From an uncultured Clostridia bacterium (GTDB taxonomy: Bacteria > Bacillota > Clostridia > Christensenellales > Borkfalkiaceae), in NCBI GenBank assembly GCA_949282385.1, contig CASDOP010000001.1:62001-126000 (forward strand): 64,000 nucleotides of DNA. The letters are read 5' to 3'. A program made the position numbers and the translations under genes. The notes beneath the pieces are model-generated. The model had not been told where the DNA came from and made no database searches. It worked only from the letters and a program-made list of their open reading frames with translations. Shown in pieces: positions 1 to 8,555 of this stretch. Numbering within the stretch: position 1 is the first letter of the stretch; every line of letters begins with the position of its first letter.

Positions 1-1
1 T

Positions 2-877
2 GGCAACGTCGTTACGACTATGGGCGAACATTCTGCAGTTTATAACGCCGCAAACGAGCTTAAACAGCGCGGCATTGAAGTCAGATTTGTTCCGCTCAAT
101 GCCGACGGCAGCGTGAACGCGGAAAAGCTTTCAGAACTTGTCGACAGTAAAACATCTCTTGTTTCCGTCATTCACGTCAATAACGAGACGGGCGCGATAA
201 ACGATATTAACGCTATCGCCCGAATGGTAAAAGCCAAAAATAAGAATGCGCTTTTCCATGCCGACGGCGTGCAGGCTTTCGGAAAAATAAGTTTCCGCCT
301 CGATAAATGCGTTGATCTGTACTCTATTTCCGCACACAAAATAGGGGGAATGAAGGGGACGGGCGCCCTCATCAAGCGCAAAAGTCTGGTTCTTAAGCCG
401 TACATTTACGGTGGCGGACAGGAGAGCGGCTTGAGGAGCGGCACAGAAAACGTTTTCGGCATAAAAATGTTTGAATTTGCAGCATTAAAGCGCTATTCAG
501 ACATTAAAAAGTACTTTGAGCAAGTTAAAAATTTGCATAATGCAATGTGGAATGAGCTTGATAAGTCTCTGTTTACCCGTATTTCGCCCGAAAACGGTTC
601 GCCTTACATTCTTACCGTAGGCGCGGAGGGCGTAAGGGGAGAAACCATTCTGCATGAGGCGGACGACCTCGGGATAATCATAGGAACAGGCTCGGCATGC
701 TCATCCAATGAAAAAAAGCGTTATTCGAGGGTTATTTTGTCCTGCGGAATAAGCGAAAATATCGCCGACGGAATTCTCAGATTAAGTTTCAGCCCCGAAA
801 ATACGCTCGAAGAGGTTATAGAGGCTGCAAAAATACTTAACAAACTTGTTAAAAACAGAAAAGACATAATGGCTTGA
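2..877 (+). CDS. Cysteine desulfurase, NifS/NifZ family (5' end outside window)
   Basis: This is a PLP-dependent enzyme that takes sulfur from cysteine and passes it on as a persulfide. The reading frame is open from base 2, so the N-terminal part lies off the window; the first visible ATG (20) is internal. Family marks seen are the PLP-lysine motif SAHKIGGMKG, the GGGQESGLRSGT loop, and the active-site cysteine loop GTGSACSSN near the C terminus. The stop overlaps the region of the thiI start, so the two are probably co-transcribed. From family knowledge, Bacillota ThiI lacks a rhodanese domain and relies on a neighbouring dedicated desulfurase (NifZ), so sulfur donation to ThiI is the likely job. 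A role in Fe-S assembly (IscS/SufS) is less likely given this context. Confidence 0.9.
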   Translation, partial: GNVVTTMGEHSAVYNAANELKQRGIEVRFVPLNADGSVNAEKLSELVDSKTSLVSVIHVNNETGAINDINAIARMVKAKNKNALFHADGVQAFGKISFRLDKCVDLYSISAHKIGGMKGTGALIKRKSLVLKPYIYGGGQESGLRSGTENVFGIKMFEFAALKRYSDIKKYFEQVKNLHNAMWNELDKSLFTRISPENGSPYILTVGAEGVRGETILHEADDLGIIIGTGSACSSNEKKRYSRVILSCGISENIADGILRLSFSPENTLEEVIEAAKILNKLVKNRKDIMA

Positions 878-879
878 TT

Positions 880-2034
880 ATGGAAAAAGTAATTATTATC
901 AGATATTGCGAACTTTATCTCAAGGGCAAAAATCGCGGCTTTTTTGAGCGGATTTTTGCAATCAATATTGAAAAGGCTCTCAAAGGTATAAAGCACGAAT
1001 TGCACAGACAGAGCGGAAGATACTTGCTTGAAGGATTTTTCGAGGACGATATTTCACTTATTTTATCCAAACTTAACAAGGTTTTCGGTATCCACACTCT
1101 GTCGGTGGCATATAAAGTTCCGTCGGAACTTAAAAATATTTATGAAGTTGCCGAGCTTGTTTGTCCTTCAAGCGGCACTTTCAAGGTGGAAACTCACAGA
1201 GCGGACAAAAAATTCCCATTAAATTCCATGCAGATAAGCGCTGAACTCGGCGGAATGCTTCTGGATTACTATAAAGACCTTTCTGTAGATATTCACGAAC
1301 CGCAGTTTGTGGTAAACGTAGATGTGCGCGAAAACGGTACGACGCTTGTTTTCGGCGAGTTTTTAAAGGGCGCAGGCGGTATGCCGGTCGGAACTGCGGG
1401 GAAAGGATTGCTGCTCATATCGGGCGGAATTGACAGTCCTGTGGCAGGTCATATGATAGCAAAACGCGGCATGAGCATAGACTGCATACATTTTCACAGC
1501 TATCCATATACCAATATGCAGGCGAGAGAAAAAGTCATTGAGCTTGCAAAAATTCTTTCCGAATATACTTGCGGAACGACTGTACACATCGTAAAAGTAA
1601 CGCACATTCAGGAAGAAATTCATAAAAAGTGCAACGGCGAGTATATGGTAACCCTTCTCAGAAGGTTTATGATGCGCATTGCCGAAAAAATAGCCGACAG
1701 TTGCGGCGCGCAATGCCTTATTACGGGCGAAAGCCTCGGTCAGGTTGCCAGCCAGACTGTCGAAGGTATGACCTCGTCTAACAGTGTAATCGAGCATTTG
1801 CCCGTTTTGAGACCTCTTTGCGGGTTTGATAAAAACGAAATTATAGACCGCAGCAAGGAAATAGGCACATACGAAACATCGATTCAGCCTTATGAAGACT
1901 GTTGCACGGTTTTCCTGCCAAAGCACCCTGTGACCAGACCTAAACTTTCGGATGTTCTCGCGGAAGAAAGCAAGTTGGATGTTCAGGCTCTCGTGGACGA
2001 GGCAATGTCTACGCTTGAAATTGTCAAACTTTAA
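880..2034 (+). CDS. thiI: tRNA 4-thiouridine sulfurtransferase ThiI
   Basis: It uses ATP and persulfide sulfur to make 4-thiouridine at position 8 of tRNA, and in many bacteria also serves thiazole synthesis. An N-terminal ferredoxin-like/THUMP region (about residues 1-165) is followed by the PP-loop adenylation motif SGGIDSP (S181 to D185 region). The 384-residue protein ends soon after the AANH domain, so the rhodanese domain of the E. coli protein is absent, as in Bacillus. I chose ATG 880 rather than TTG 874 because it starts the conserved MEKVIIIRYCELYLKGKNR segment and TTG 874 overlaps the previous stop. No clear ribosome binding site is seen, so translation may be coupled to the upstream desulfurase. 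Confidence 0.93.
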   Translation: MEKVIIIRYCELYLKGKNRGFFERIFAINIEKALKGIKHELHRQSGRYLLEGFFEDDISLILSKLNKVFGIHTLSVAYKVPSELKNIYEVAELVCPSSGTFKVETHRADKKFPLNSMQISAELGGMLLDYYKDLSVDIHEPQFVVNVDVRENGTTLVFGEFLKGAGGMPVGTAGKGLLLISGGIDSPVAGHMIAKRGMSIDCIHFHSYPYTNMQAREKVIELAKILSEYTCGTTVHIVKVTHIQEEIHKKCNGEYMVTLLRRFMMRIAEKIADSCGAQCLITGESLGQVASQTVEGMTSSNSVIEHLPVLRPLCGFDKNEIIDRSKEIGTYETSIQPYEDCCTVFLPKHPVTRPKLSDVLAEESKLDVQALVDEAMSTLEIVKL

Positions 2035-2138
2035 TAAATTACAGAAATTTAAACAAGGAAATACTTTTTTTAAAACTTAATAATATACAAAATTAACGTA
2101 AAACTAATTTAATCCGATTAAATCCAAGCACACAAATG

Positions 2139-2174
2139 TAAAAGCATATGCGCCTAAATGCGCATATGCTTTTA
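2139..2174. terminator. Bidirectional intrinsic terminator
   Basis: A perfect 15-bp stem (2139-2153 with 2160-2174) encloses a 6-base loop. The stem begins with an A-run and ends with a T-run, so it can act on both strands. It lies between convergent thiI and the penicillin-binding protein gene. The rest of 2035-2386 is AT-rich and shows no gene. Confidence 0.85.
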
Positions 2175-2386
2175 TTGTTATAAAAAATCGAATAGCAATT
2201 TGGGTGTAATTCAGTTATACAAATTAATTTATTACCGGCGTAAGAAATAAACTTATTAAAAGCCACAACGAGGTGATAATAGTGGGGCAAACTGTTTTTA
2301 ACAATAAATTAATCCCAAATCTAAAAAAAGTTGTTTTATAGTTCAACGCTTGAATGGGAAAAAGTTAGGCAGTTTGTGAATAAAAA

Positions 2387-4594
2387 TTATTCCGCAAACC
2401 AATCTTTTTTGGTTATATCGGGAGGTAAAATATCGTTTGGCTCAGATCTGAAATTCACCCTGTCGAGGGTTACTGTTTTTCCGAAATGCTTATCTTTGCC
2501 GTCAAAGTAATATGGCGTAACGCTGTATACATGCGAGCCGTAGGAGGGAGCGTCGTAAATTTTATCTTTCCAAATATCGTCATAGATAACAATATTATCT
2601 CGTTTTATCAAATATGAATAGTACTTTGTCTGACATAATTCAATACATATATTGTCATTTGAAACCAATATATCAGGTCTTACAATTTCAGGGTATGAAA
2701 ATTTGTTGCTTTTGGCTACTGGACAAAAATTCTGCTGACAGCGTAGCGATAGTCGGTTGAGCTTGGGACATGCGTCGTCGGCTATGGTTATTTTGCCGTC
2801 ATTATCATAATCTTCTCTGTCGATATAAATTTCTTTTGTGCCGGAAGATATGTCTAGCGGTGAGGGAGAATATGAGCTGTAACGCGTTGTGATAAGGTTT
2901 TTCATTACGTTACAGCATTCGCCGCCGCCCGTGTATTGTATTTTTTTGTTGTCTTTATCGCCCAGCCACACGCAGAACGTGTGGTCGGAAGTATAGCTTA
3001 CGGCGTAAGCGTCCGTGTTTCCGTGCTCGTTTCCGCATGTGCCCGTTTTGGAGGCTACGTCGAAATTGAAATTTTTTAGTTTTTTTGCAGTGCCTTCTTT
3101 GCTCGTTTCGATAAGCATTTGATTTATTACAGAACATGTTCCGCTTGAAAAAGCTTTGTTCTTCTCTGCGTTTTGCGCGGTGTAAATTGTTCTGCCGTTT
3201 TTATCCTCTATTTTTTTGATAAAATGCGATGTCGCGTAATTTCCGCCGCTTCTGAAAACGCTGTAAGCGTCGCAAATCTGTTTAATGTCGAAGCCGTATT
3301 TCATTCCTCCCAGCGCGAGAGCAAGTCCTCTGTCCTCGTCTGTGAGTGGGAGATGGAGTTTTTTTGCGTATTCGTACGATTTTTCAATAGTAAGGGCGTT
3401 TAGTGTTTTTACTGCGGGAATATTGTAACTGTGCTTTATGCTCTCCGCGACGGTTACGTTTCCGTGATATTTGTCGTCGTAGTTCTGCGGTTTGTATCCT
3501 CCGAAATTTGTAAATTTATCTTCTATTTTTGTCAGCGGACATATAATTCCTTCCTCGATGGCGGGCGCGTAGACCAAAAGTGGTTTGACTGTCGAACCGG
3601 GCTGCCTTTGCGCGCCTTTAATTGTATTTCTGTAAGCTTCGACGCCGTTTTCGGAGTTGGTTATAATTATCGCTATGTCGCAATCTTCCTTCTCGTCAGC
3701 CGCCCTGGACTGCATTTCTTCATTCATATAGGTATAAACTCTGCAGCCCGAAAGTTCGCTGTAGCAGTCGAGGTTAAGACTTTCAAGCTCTCTGTAAACG
3801 GCTGAAAGGTAATCGCTGTTTTGGTTGAAATTCATGTCCTGGTTAACTGTTATGGGCTCGTTTTTGGCGGTATTATATTCGTTTTCGCTTATAAAAGAGC
3901 ATTCGAGCATGCTTTTTAACACAATATTTCTTCTTTTAAGACTTTTTTCCTGATTGCTGAACGGCGAGTAGTTGTTCGGCGAAGCGAGAAGTCCTGCTAA
4001 AGTCGCGCTCTCTGCAAGCGTCAGGTTTTCCGCATCCTTTCCGAAATAAAAACGCGAAGCGTTCTGCAACCCGTAACAGTTGTGTCCGAAATAAATAGTG
4101 TTGAGGTACATTTCTAAAATTTCGTCTTTTGAATATTTTTTTTCGAGTTTGCGCGTCAGTCTTATTTCCTGAAGTTTTCTTTTAAGCGTCTTTTCGTTGG
4201 AAAGATGGGTGTTTTTTATGAGTTGCTGACTTATTGTGGAAGCGCCCTCTTTGAATGAAAATGATGTAATGTTGCGGAAAGCGGCTTTTATCATGCGCTG
4301 AAAGTTAATTCCGTTGTGCGAATAAAATTTTCTGTCTTCCGAAGCGATAAATGCGTTTTTTGTGTAATCATTGAGGTTATTTATGCGGACTGCGCTTCTG
4401 TTGCCGGAAAGCGCTGCGCTTTCAATTTTATTTCCGTCGCCGTCATATAAAGTTATAGTCTGTTCGTAATTTACCAGTTTGCTTTCGTCCAGTTCAAGTC
4501 CGCTAGTTATCGCAATATAAACCGTATATCCCGTCAGCATTATGAACATGAAGGCAAGCAGGCTGAAAAGCAGAATTTTACCTAAAGTTTTCAT
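2387..4594 (-). CDS. Class A penicillin-binding protein (PBP1A type)
   Basis: A bifunctional peptidoglycan synthase that polymerises lipid II and cross-links peptides outside the membrane. One N-terminal transmembrane segment (about residues 7-30) is followed by a GT51 glycosyltransferase domain with E86-D87 of the EDRKFYSHNG motif. The transpeptidase domain has the PGSTVKP serine motif (near residue 334), SYN in KHSYNIPAVK, and KTGT near residue 516. Unusually, the C-terminal region holds an EF-hand/dockerin-like loop at residues 595-607 (DYDNDGKITIADD) and nearby cysteines. It is transcribed away from miaB from a 79-base divergent intergenic region. No strong ribosome binding site is visible before the ATG. 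Confidence 0.92.
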   Translation of the reverse strand: MKTLGKILLFSLLAFMFIMLTGYTVYIAITSGLELDESKLVNYEQTITLYDGDGNKIESAALSGNRSAVRINNLNDYTKNAFIASEDRKFYSHNGINFQRMIKAAFRNITSFSFKEGASTISQQLIKNTHLSNEKTLKRKLQEIRLTRKLEKKYSKDEILEMYLNTIYFGHNCYGLQNASRFYFGKDAENLTLAESATLAGLLASPNNYSPFSNQEKSLKRRNIVLKSMLECSFISENEYNTAKNEPITVNQDMNFNQNSDYLSAVYRELESLNLDCYSELSGCRVYTYMNEEMQSRAADEKEDCDIAIIITNSENGVEAYRNTIKGAQRQPGSTVKPLLVYAPAIEEGIICPLTKIEDKFTNFGGYKPQNYDDKYHGNVTVAESIKHSYNIPAVKTLNALTIEKSYEYAKKLHLPLTDEDRGLALALGGMKYGFDIKQICDAYSVFRSGGNYATSHFIKKIEDKNGRTIYTAQNAEKNKAFSSGTCSVINQMLIETSKEGTAKKLKNFNFDVASKTGTCGNEHGNTDAYAVSYTSDHTFCVWLGDKDNKKIQYTGGGECCNVMKNLITTRYSSYSPSPLDISSGTKEIYIDREDYDNDGKITIADDACPKLNRLSLRCQQNFCPVAKSNKFSYPEIVRPDILVSNDNICIELCQTKYYSYLIKRDNIVIYDDIWKDKIYDAPSYGSHVYSVTPYYFDGKDKHFGKTVTLDRVNFRSEPNDILPPDITKKDWFAE

Positions 4595-4636
4595 TAAAAA
4601 TAGTATCTATAAAATCAATTAATTGTTGCATTTTAA

Positions 4637-4665
4637 TTGAAAAAAAATCGAAATAATTATATAAT
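4637..4665 (+). promoter_or_regulatory. Consensus promoter for miaB operon
   Basis: TTGAAA (4637-4642), 17-base spacer, TATAAT (4660-4665). The predicted start of transcription (about 4672) is only a couple of bases before ATG 4674, so the mRNA may be leaderless. Confidence 0.75.
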
Positions 4666-4673
4666 TGTTTTAT

Positions 4674-5981
4674 ATGAATAAATTTTACCACATTGTTACT
4701 TACGGCTGTCAGATGAACGTGCATGAATCGGAAAAGATAGCTGGCATTCTCAGCGGAATGGGCTATTCGTCATGCGAAAAGATCGAAGATGCCGACATCG
4801 TAGTGTTCAACACATGCTGTATAAGGGAAAACGCGGAAAATCATGCTTTCGGCAATATAGGCATGCTTAAAAAGCTAAAAAAAGAGAAAAAGAACATGCT
4901 TATTGCAGTAGGCGGATGTCTTCCCCAGCAGATGCATAAAGCCGAAAACCTACACGAAAAATTCCCTTACGTAGACATAATATTCGGCACGCACAATCTG
5001 CATAACCTCAAAGAACTTATAGAAAAAAAGCTTAAAAGCCGTAAAACCGTCATAGAAATAGACGGGGGCGACGGCACCGTTAGCGAGGATGACGTTCCAT
5101 TGAGGACGAGCTATCCAAACGCATGGGTCAATATAATGTACGGCTGCAACAACTTCTGCTCCTATTGCATAGTGCCTTACGTGCGCGGCAGAGAAAGGAG
5201 CAGGGACAGCAAAAAAATTATCGAAGAAGTTCAGTCCCTCGTAAACGATGGTTACAAGGAAATAACTCTGCTCGGACAGAACGTCAATTCCTATAAGGGC
5301 GACGTTACTTTCCCCGAACTTCTTGAAAAGATTGCTCAGATCGACGGTAAATTCAGGGTGAGGTTTATGACCAGCCATCCCAAAGATTTTTCGCGCGAGC
5401 TTGTAGAGGTTATGGCAAGCAGTCCCAAAATCTGCAAGTGTCTGCACTTGCCCGTGCAGAGCGGTTCGGATGCCGTGCTTAAAGCCATGAACAGGCGTTA
5501 TACTACAAAAGAATATCTCGAAAAGGTTGCATATCTCAAGGACAGAATACCCGATTGCACGATAACTACCGACCTTATCGTCGGATTCCCGGGCGAAACG
5601 GAAGAAGATTTCAATGCGACATTGGAGCTTGTAAAAAAGGTTGGTTATTCATCGGCGTTTACTTTTGTTTATTCCAAAAGAGAAGGCACGAAAGCTGCCG
5701 AAATGCCCGACCAGATACCTGAAGAAGTTTCAAAGGAACGCATAATCAAGCTGGTCGATCTCGTCAATTCGCTTACCAGGGCGCAATCGGCTCAGTATAA
5801 AGGAAAAACTATTGAAATTCTGTGCGAAGACTACGACGAAAAGCGCGGACTTTACTGCGGCAGAGACGAGTACGGCAGAATGGGATATTTTTCAAGCGAT
5901 AAAAATCTTATCGGACAGTTCGTAAATCTTACCGTTGACGAAGCTAACGGAATTTCGCTGTTTGGCAGTATAGCAGGTTAA
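4674..5981 (+). CDS. miaB: tRNA-2-methylthio-N6-dimethylallyladenosine synthase MiaB
   Basis: A radical SAM enzyme that adds the 2-methylthio group to i6A37 of tRNAs reading UNN codons; MiaA, encoded downstream, makes the i6A substrate. The N-terminal UPF0004 domain carries its three cluster cysteines in YGCQMN (C12), NTCCIREN (about C47) and GGCLPQQ (about C81). The radical SAM motif CNNFCSYC (C157, C161, C164) follows, then a C-terminal TRAM-like region. ATG 4674 starts the conserved YGCQMN segment; the in-frame TTG at 4665 overlaps the -10 box and is rejected. First gene of the miaB-mutS-mutL-miaA-ynbB operon. Confidence 0.95.
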   Translation: MNKFYHIVTYGCQMNVHESEKIAGILSGMGYSSCEKIEDADIVVFNTCCIRENAENHAFGNIGMLKKLKKEKKNMLIAVGGCLPQQMHKAENLHEKFPYVDIIFGTHNLHNLKELIEKKLKSRKTVIEIDGGDGTVSEDDVPLRTSYPNAWVNIMYGCNNFCSYCIVPYVRGRERSRDSKKIIEEVQSLVNDGYKEITLLGQNVNSYKGDVTFPELLEKIAQIDGKFRVRFMTSHPKDFSRELVEVMASSPKICKCLHLPVQSGSDAVLKAMNRRYTTKEYLEKVAYLKDRIPDCTITTDLIVGFPGETEEDFNATLELVKKVGYSSAFTFVYSKREGTKAAEMPDQIPEEVSKERIIKLVDLVNSLTRAQSAQYKGKTIEILCEDYDEKRGLYCGRDEYGRMGYFSSDKNLIGQFVNLTVDEANGISLFGSIAG

Positions 5982-5984
5982 ATT

Positions 5985-8555
5985 ATGGCGCTTTCACCGA
6001 TGATGCAACATTACTTTTCGGTTAAGGAAAAGTATAAAGACTGTATTATTTTTTATCGTCTCGGCGACTTTTACGAGATGTTTTTCGACGACGCGAAGGA
6101 AGCCTCCGCCGTGCTTGATTTGACCTTGACCGGGCGCGATTGCGGACTTGACGAGCGAGCGCCCATGTGCGGCGTGCCTTTTCACGCTGCCGATGCGTAT
6201 ATAGCCAAACTTGTAGGCGCAGGCTATAAAGTTGCGATATGCGAACAGCTCGAAGACCCGGCGCTCGCAAAAGGCATGGTGGCTCGCGACGTTATAAGGG
6301 TGGTTACCGCAGGCACTCTTACGGACGAAAATTACCTGGATGCGGCATCCAACAACTTCATTTGCTGCGCATATAAGGAAAGCGAAATCTGTTCGCTTGC
6401 GTGGGCGGACATAACTACGGGCGAAATGGAGTGTTCGCAGTATGTCGGGCATGACAGCGTTGAGCGTGCGATAGCTCAAATGCTCAAGCTTTCAGTAAGC
6501 GAAATCATCTGTAACGACGAAATGCTTTTCGCGTCCAAAAATGCGCCCGAGGTGGAAAGGGGGCTGCTGCCGAAATTTTCGTGCTATCCCGCGTGGGCTT
6601 TTGCCTATGCTGCGGCATACAGGTGTCTGTGCGAACAGCTTAAAACCAATTCGCTTTCAGCATTTGAAATCGACGGAAAGAATGGCGCAATCTGCGCCTG
6701 CGGAGCGCTTATAGAATATCTTAAAGACACTCAAAAGCATGCTTTAAATAATATCGACAATATAAAATATTCGTCTTCGGACACAAGGTTGCAGCTCGAC
6801 AATGCCGCGATAAGAAACCTTGAAGTGGTTAAAAGCATGGCGGAAGGCAAAAAATACGGCTCGCTTTTATGGCTTCTCGACAAAACCAAGACCGCAATGG
6901 GTGCAAGGCTTCTCAACGCCATGCTTTTGTCTCCTTTGGGCAACGCCGATGAAATCAATTACCGATTGGACGCAGTAGGCGAATTTTTTGACGCGACGGT
7001 AATAAGGCTTGCCTTAGAGGACATGCTTTCCCAGGTCAGGGACATGGAAAGACTTACGGGCAAAATTTCTAACGGCAATGTCATGCCAGCCGATTGTCTT
7101 CTGCTTGCGCAGTCGCTGAACGTTGTTCCTAACCTCGCATTTCAGCTTTCAGGTTTTACTTGCAGGGCGGTAAGGGATATTTGCGCAGACCTCATCGATC
7201 TTTCGCCCGTCGCGGAACTCATTAATTCAGTCATTACAGAAAATCCCCCCGCAACGCTGAAAGACGGCGGATATGTAAAGAGCGGTTACAGCAAAGAACT
7301 TGACGAACTGCGTTCGGTAAAGGAAAACAGCAGGAACATTTTAAGCCAGATGGAGGCTCGCGAACGCGACTTAACCGGCATAAGAACGCTTAAAATAGGC
7401 TTTAACAGGGTATTCGGCTATTATATTGAAGTAAGCAAATCGTTTAAAGATAAGGTTCCAGTGGAATATCACAGGCGCCAGACGCTCGCAAACGCCGAAA
7501 GATTTATAACCGATGAACTCAAAGAGCTTGAGGACAAAATTCTCAACAGCGAAGAGCTGTCTTTGAGGCTTGAAGCGGGCATTTTCGAAGATTTAAAGGA
7601 AAAACTCGTTTCCCATATATCCGATTTCAAGCGCATTGCCGCAGCCATTGCCCGTCTCGACGTCTTCGTGTCGCTCGCGGAAGTGGCAAAATCGCGTAAA
7701 TATTGTCGTCCCGTAATGGTCGGAGCGGATAAGCCTATGTCTGTGCGCGAAGGCAGGCACCCCGTCGTCGAAGCGATTTCAAAGGAGAAATTTGTCTCTA
7801 ACGATACTTATCTCGACGAGGGAGAAAACCGCACAATGATTATAACCGGACCCAACATGGCGGGCAAAAGTACTTATATGCGCCAGACGGCTATAATCGC
7901 TCTCATGGCGCACATCGGTTCGTTCGTTCCCGCAAAGAGTGCGGAAATTCCCGTGCTGGATCGTATTTTTACGCGCGTCGGCGCAAGCGATAACCTCATT
8001 CTCGACCAGAGTACTTTTATGGTCGAAATGATAGAAGTCGCTTCAATTCTGCGCAACGCTACAAAAAACAGTCTTATAATTCTCGACGAGGTGGGCAGAG
8101 GGACCAGTACTTACGACGGTCTTTCCATTGCGTGGGCTGTCGTTGAACATATCACATCTCAAATAGGCGCAAAGACGCTGTTTGCGACGCATTACCACGA
8201 ACTTACACAGCTCGAAAACAAGATGGACGGCGTAAAAAATTACAAAATTGCCGTCAAAGAGATAAACGGCGGCATAGTATTTTTGAGAAAAATCATGCGC
8301 GGCGGAGCGAACAGGAGTTTCGGCATAGAGGTCGCTTCCTTGGCGGGCGTACCGAAAGAAGTTACCGAAAGGGCTAAAGTCATATTAAAATCTATTGAAA
8401 ACGGCGATGTCGTCTCGGCTGCGGTTGAGGAAGAAAGCCCTGCGCAACCTGCGTGCAGTGAGGTTGAAACTATCTTAAAAGAGTTGGACATTAATAATCT
8501 TTCTCCTATGCAGGCGTTCATGGTATTAAGCGATCTCGTCGAAAAGGTTAAATAA
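5985..8555 (+). CDS. mutS: DNA mismatch repair protein MutS
   Basis: It recognises mismatches and small loops and, with MutL, starts repair. The 856-residue length is normal. The N-terminal mismatch-binding domain has the GDFYEMFFDDA Phe-x-Glu motif. The ATPase domain has Walker A GPNMAGKST (622-630) and the DEVGRGTSTYDG Walker B/signature segment near residue 700. It begins 4 bases after miaB and its TAA overlaps the mutL ATG (TAATG), indicating translational coupling. Confidence 0.97.
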   Translation: MALSPMMQHYFSVKEKYKDCIIFYRLGDFYEMFFDDAKEASAVLDLTLTGRDCGLDERAPMCGVPFHAADAYIAKLVGAGYKVAICEQLEDPALAKGMVARDVIRVVTAGTLTDENYLDAASNNFICCAYKESEICSLAWADITTGEMECSQYVGHDSVERAIAQMLKLSVSEIICNDEMLFASKNAPEVERGLLPKFSCYPAWAFAYAAAYRCLCEQLKTNSLSAFEIDGKNGAICACGALIEYLKDTQKHALNNIDNIKYSSSDTRLQLDNAAIRNLEVVKSMAEGKKYGSLLWLLDKTKTAMGARLLNAMLLSPLGNADEINYRLDAVGEFFDATVIRLALEDMLSQVRDMERLTGKISNGNVMPADCLLLAQSLNVVPNLAFQLSGFTCRAVRDICADLIDLSPVAELINSVITENPPATLKDGGYVKSGYSKELDELRSVKENSRNILSQMEARERDLTGIRTLKIGFNRVFGYYIEVSKSFKDKVPVEYHRRQTLANAERFITDELKELEDKILNSEELSLRLEAGIFEDLKEKLVSHISDFKRIAAAIARLDVFVSLAEVAKSRKYCRPVMVGADKPMSVREGRHPVVEAISKEKFVSNDTYLDEGENRTMIITGPNMAGKSTYMRQTAIIALMAHIGSFVPAKSAEIPVLDRIFTRVGASDNLILDQSTFMVEMIEVASILRNATKNSLIILDEVGRGTSTYDGLSIAWAVVEHITSQIGAKTLFATHYHELTQLENKMDGVKNYKIAVKEINGGIVFLRKIMRGGANRSFGIEVASLAGVPKEVTERAKVILKSIENGDVVSAAVEEESPAQPACSEVETILKELDINNLSPMQAFMVLSDLVEKVK

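Noticed and set aside
1363..1926. 187-residue ORF opposite thiI
   Set aside because: Antisense to a clear conserved gene, with low-complexity and Cys/Phe-rich translation typical of shadow frames.
4950..5447. 165-residue ORF opposite miaB
   Set aside because: Shadow frame of a conserved radical SAM gene.
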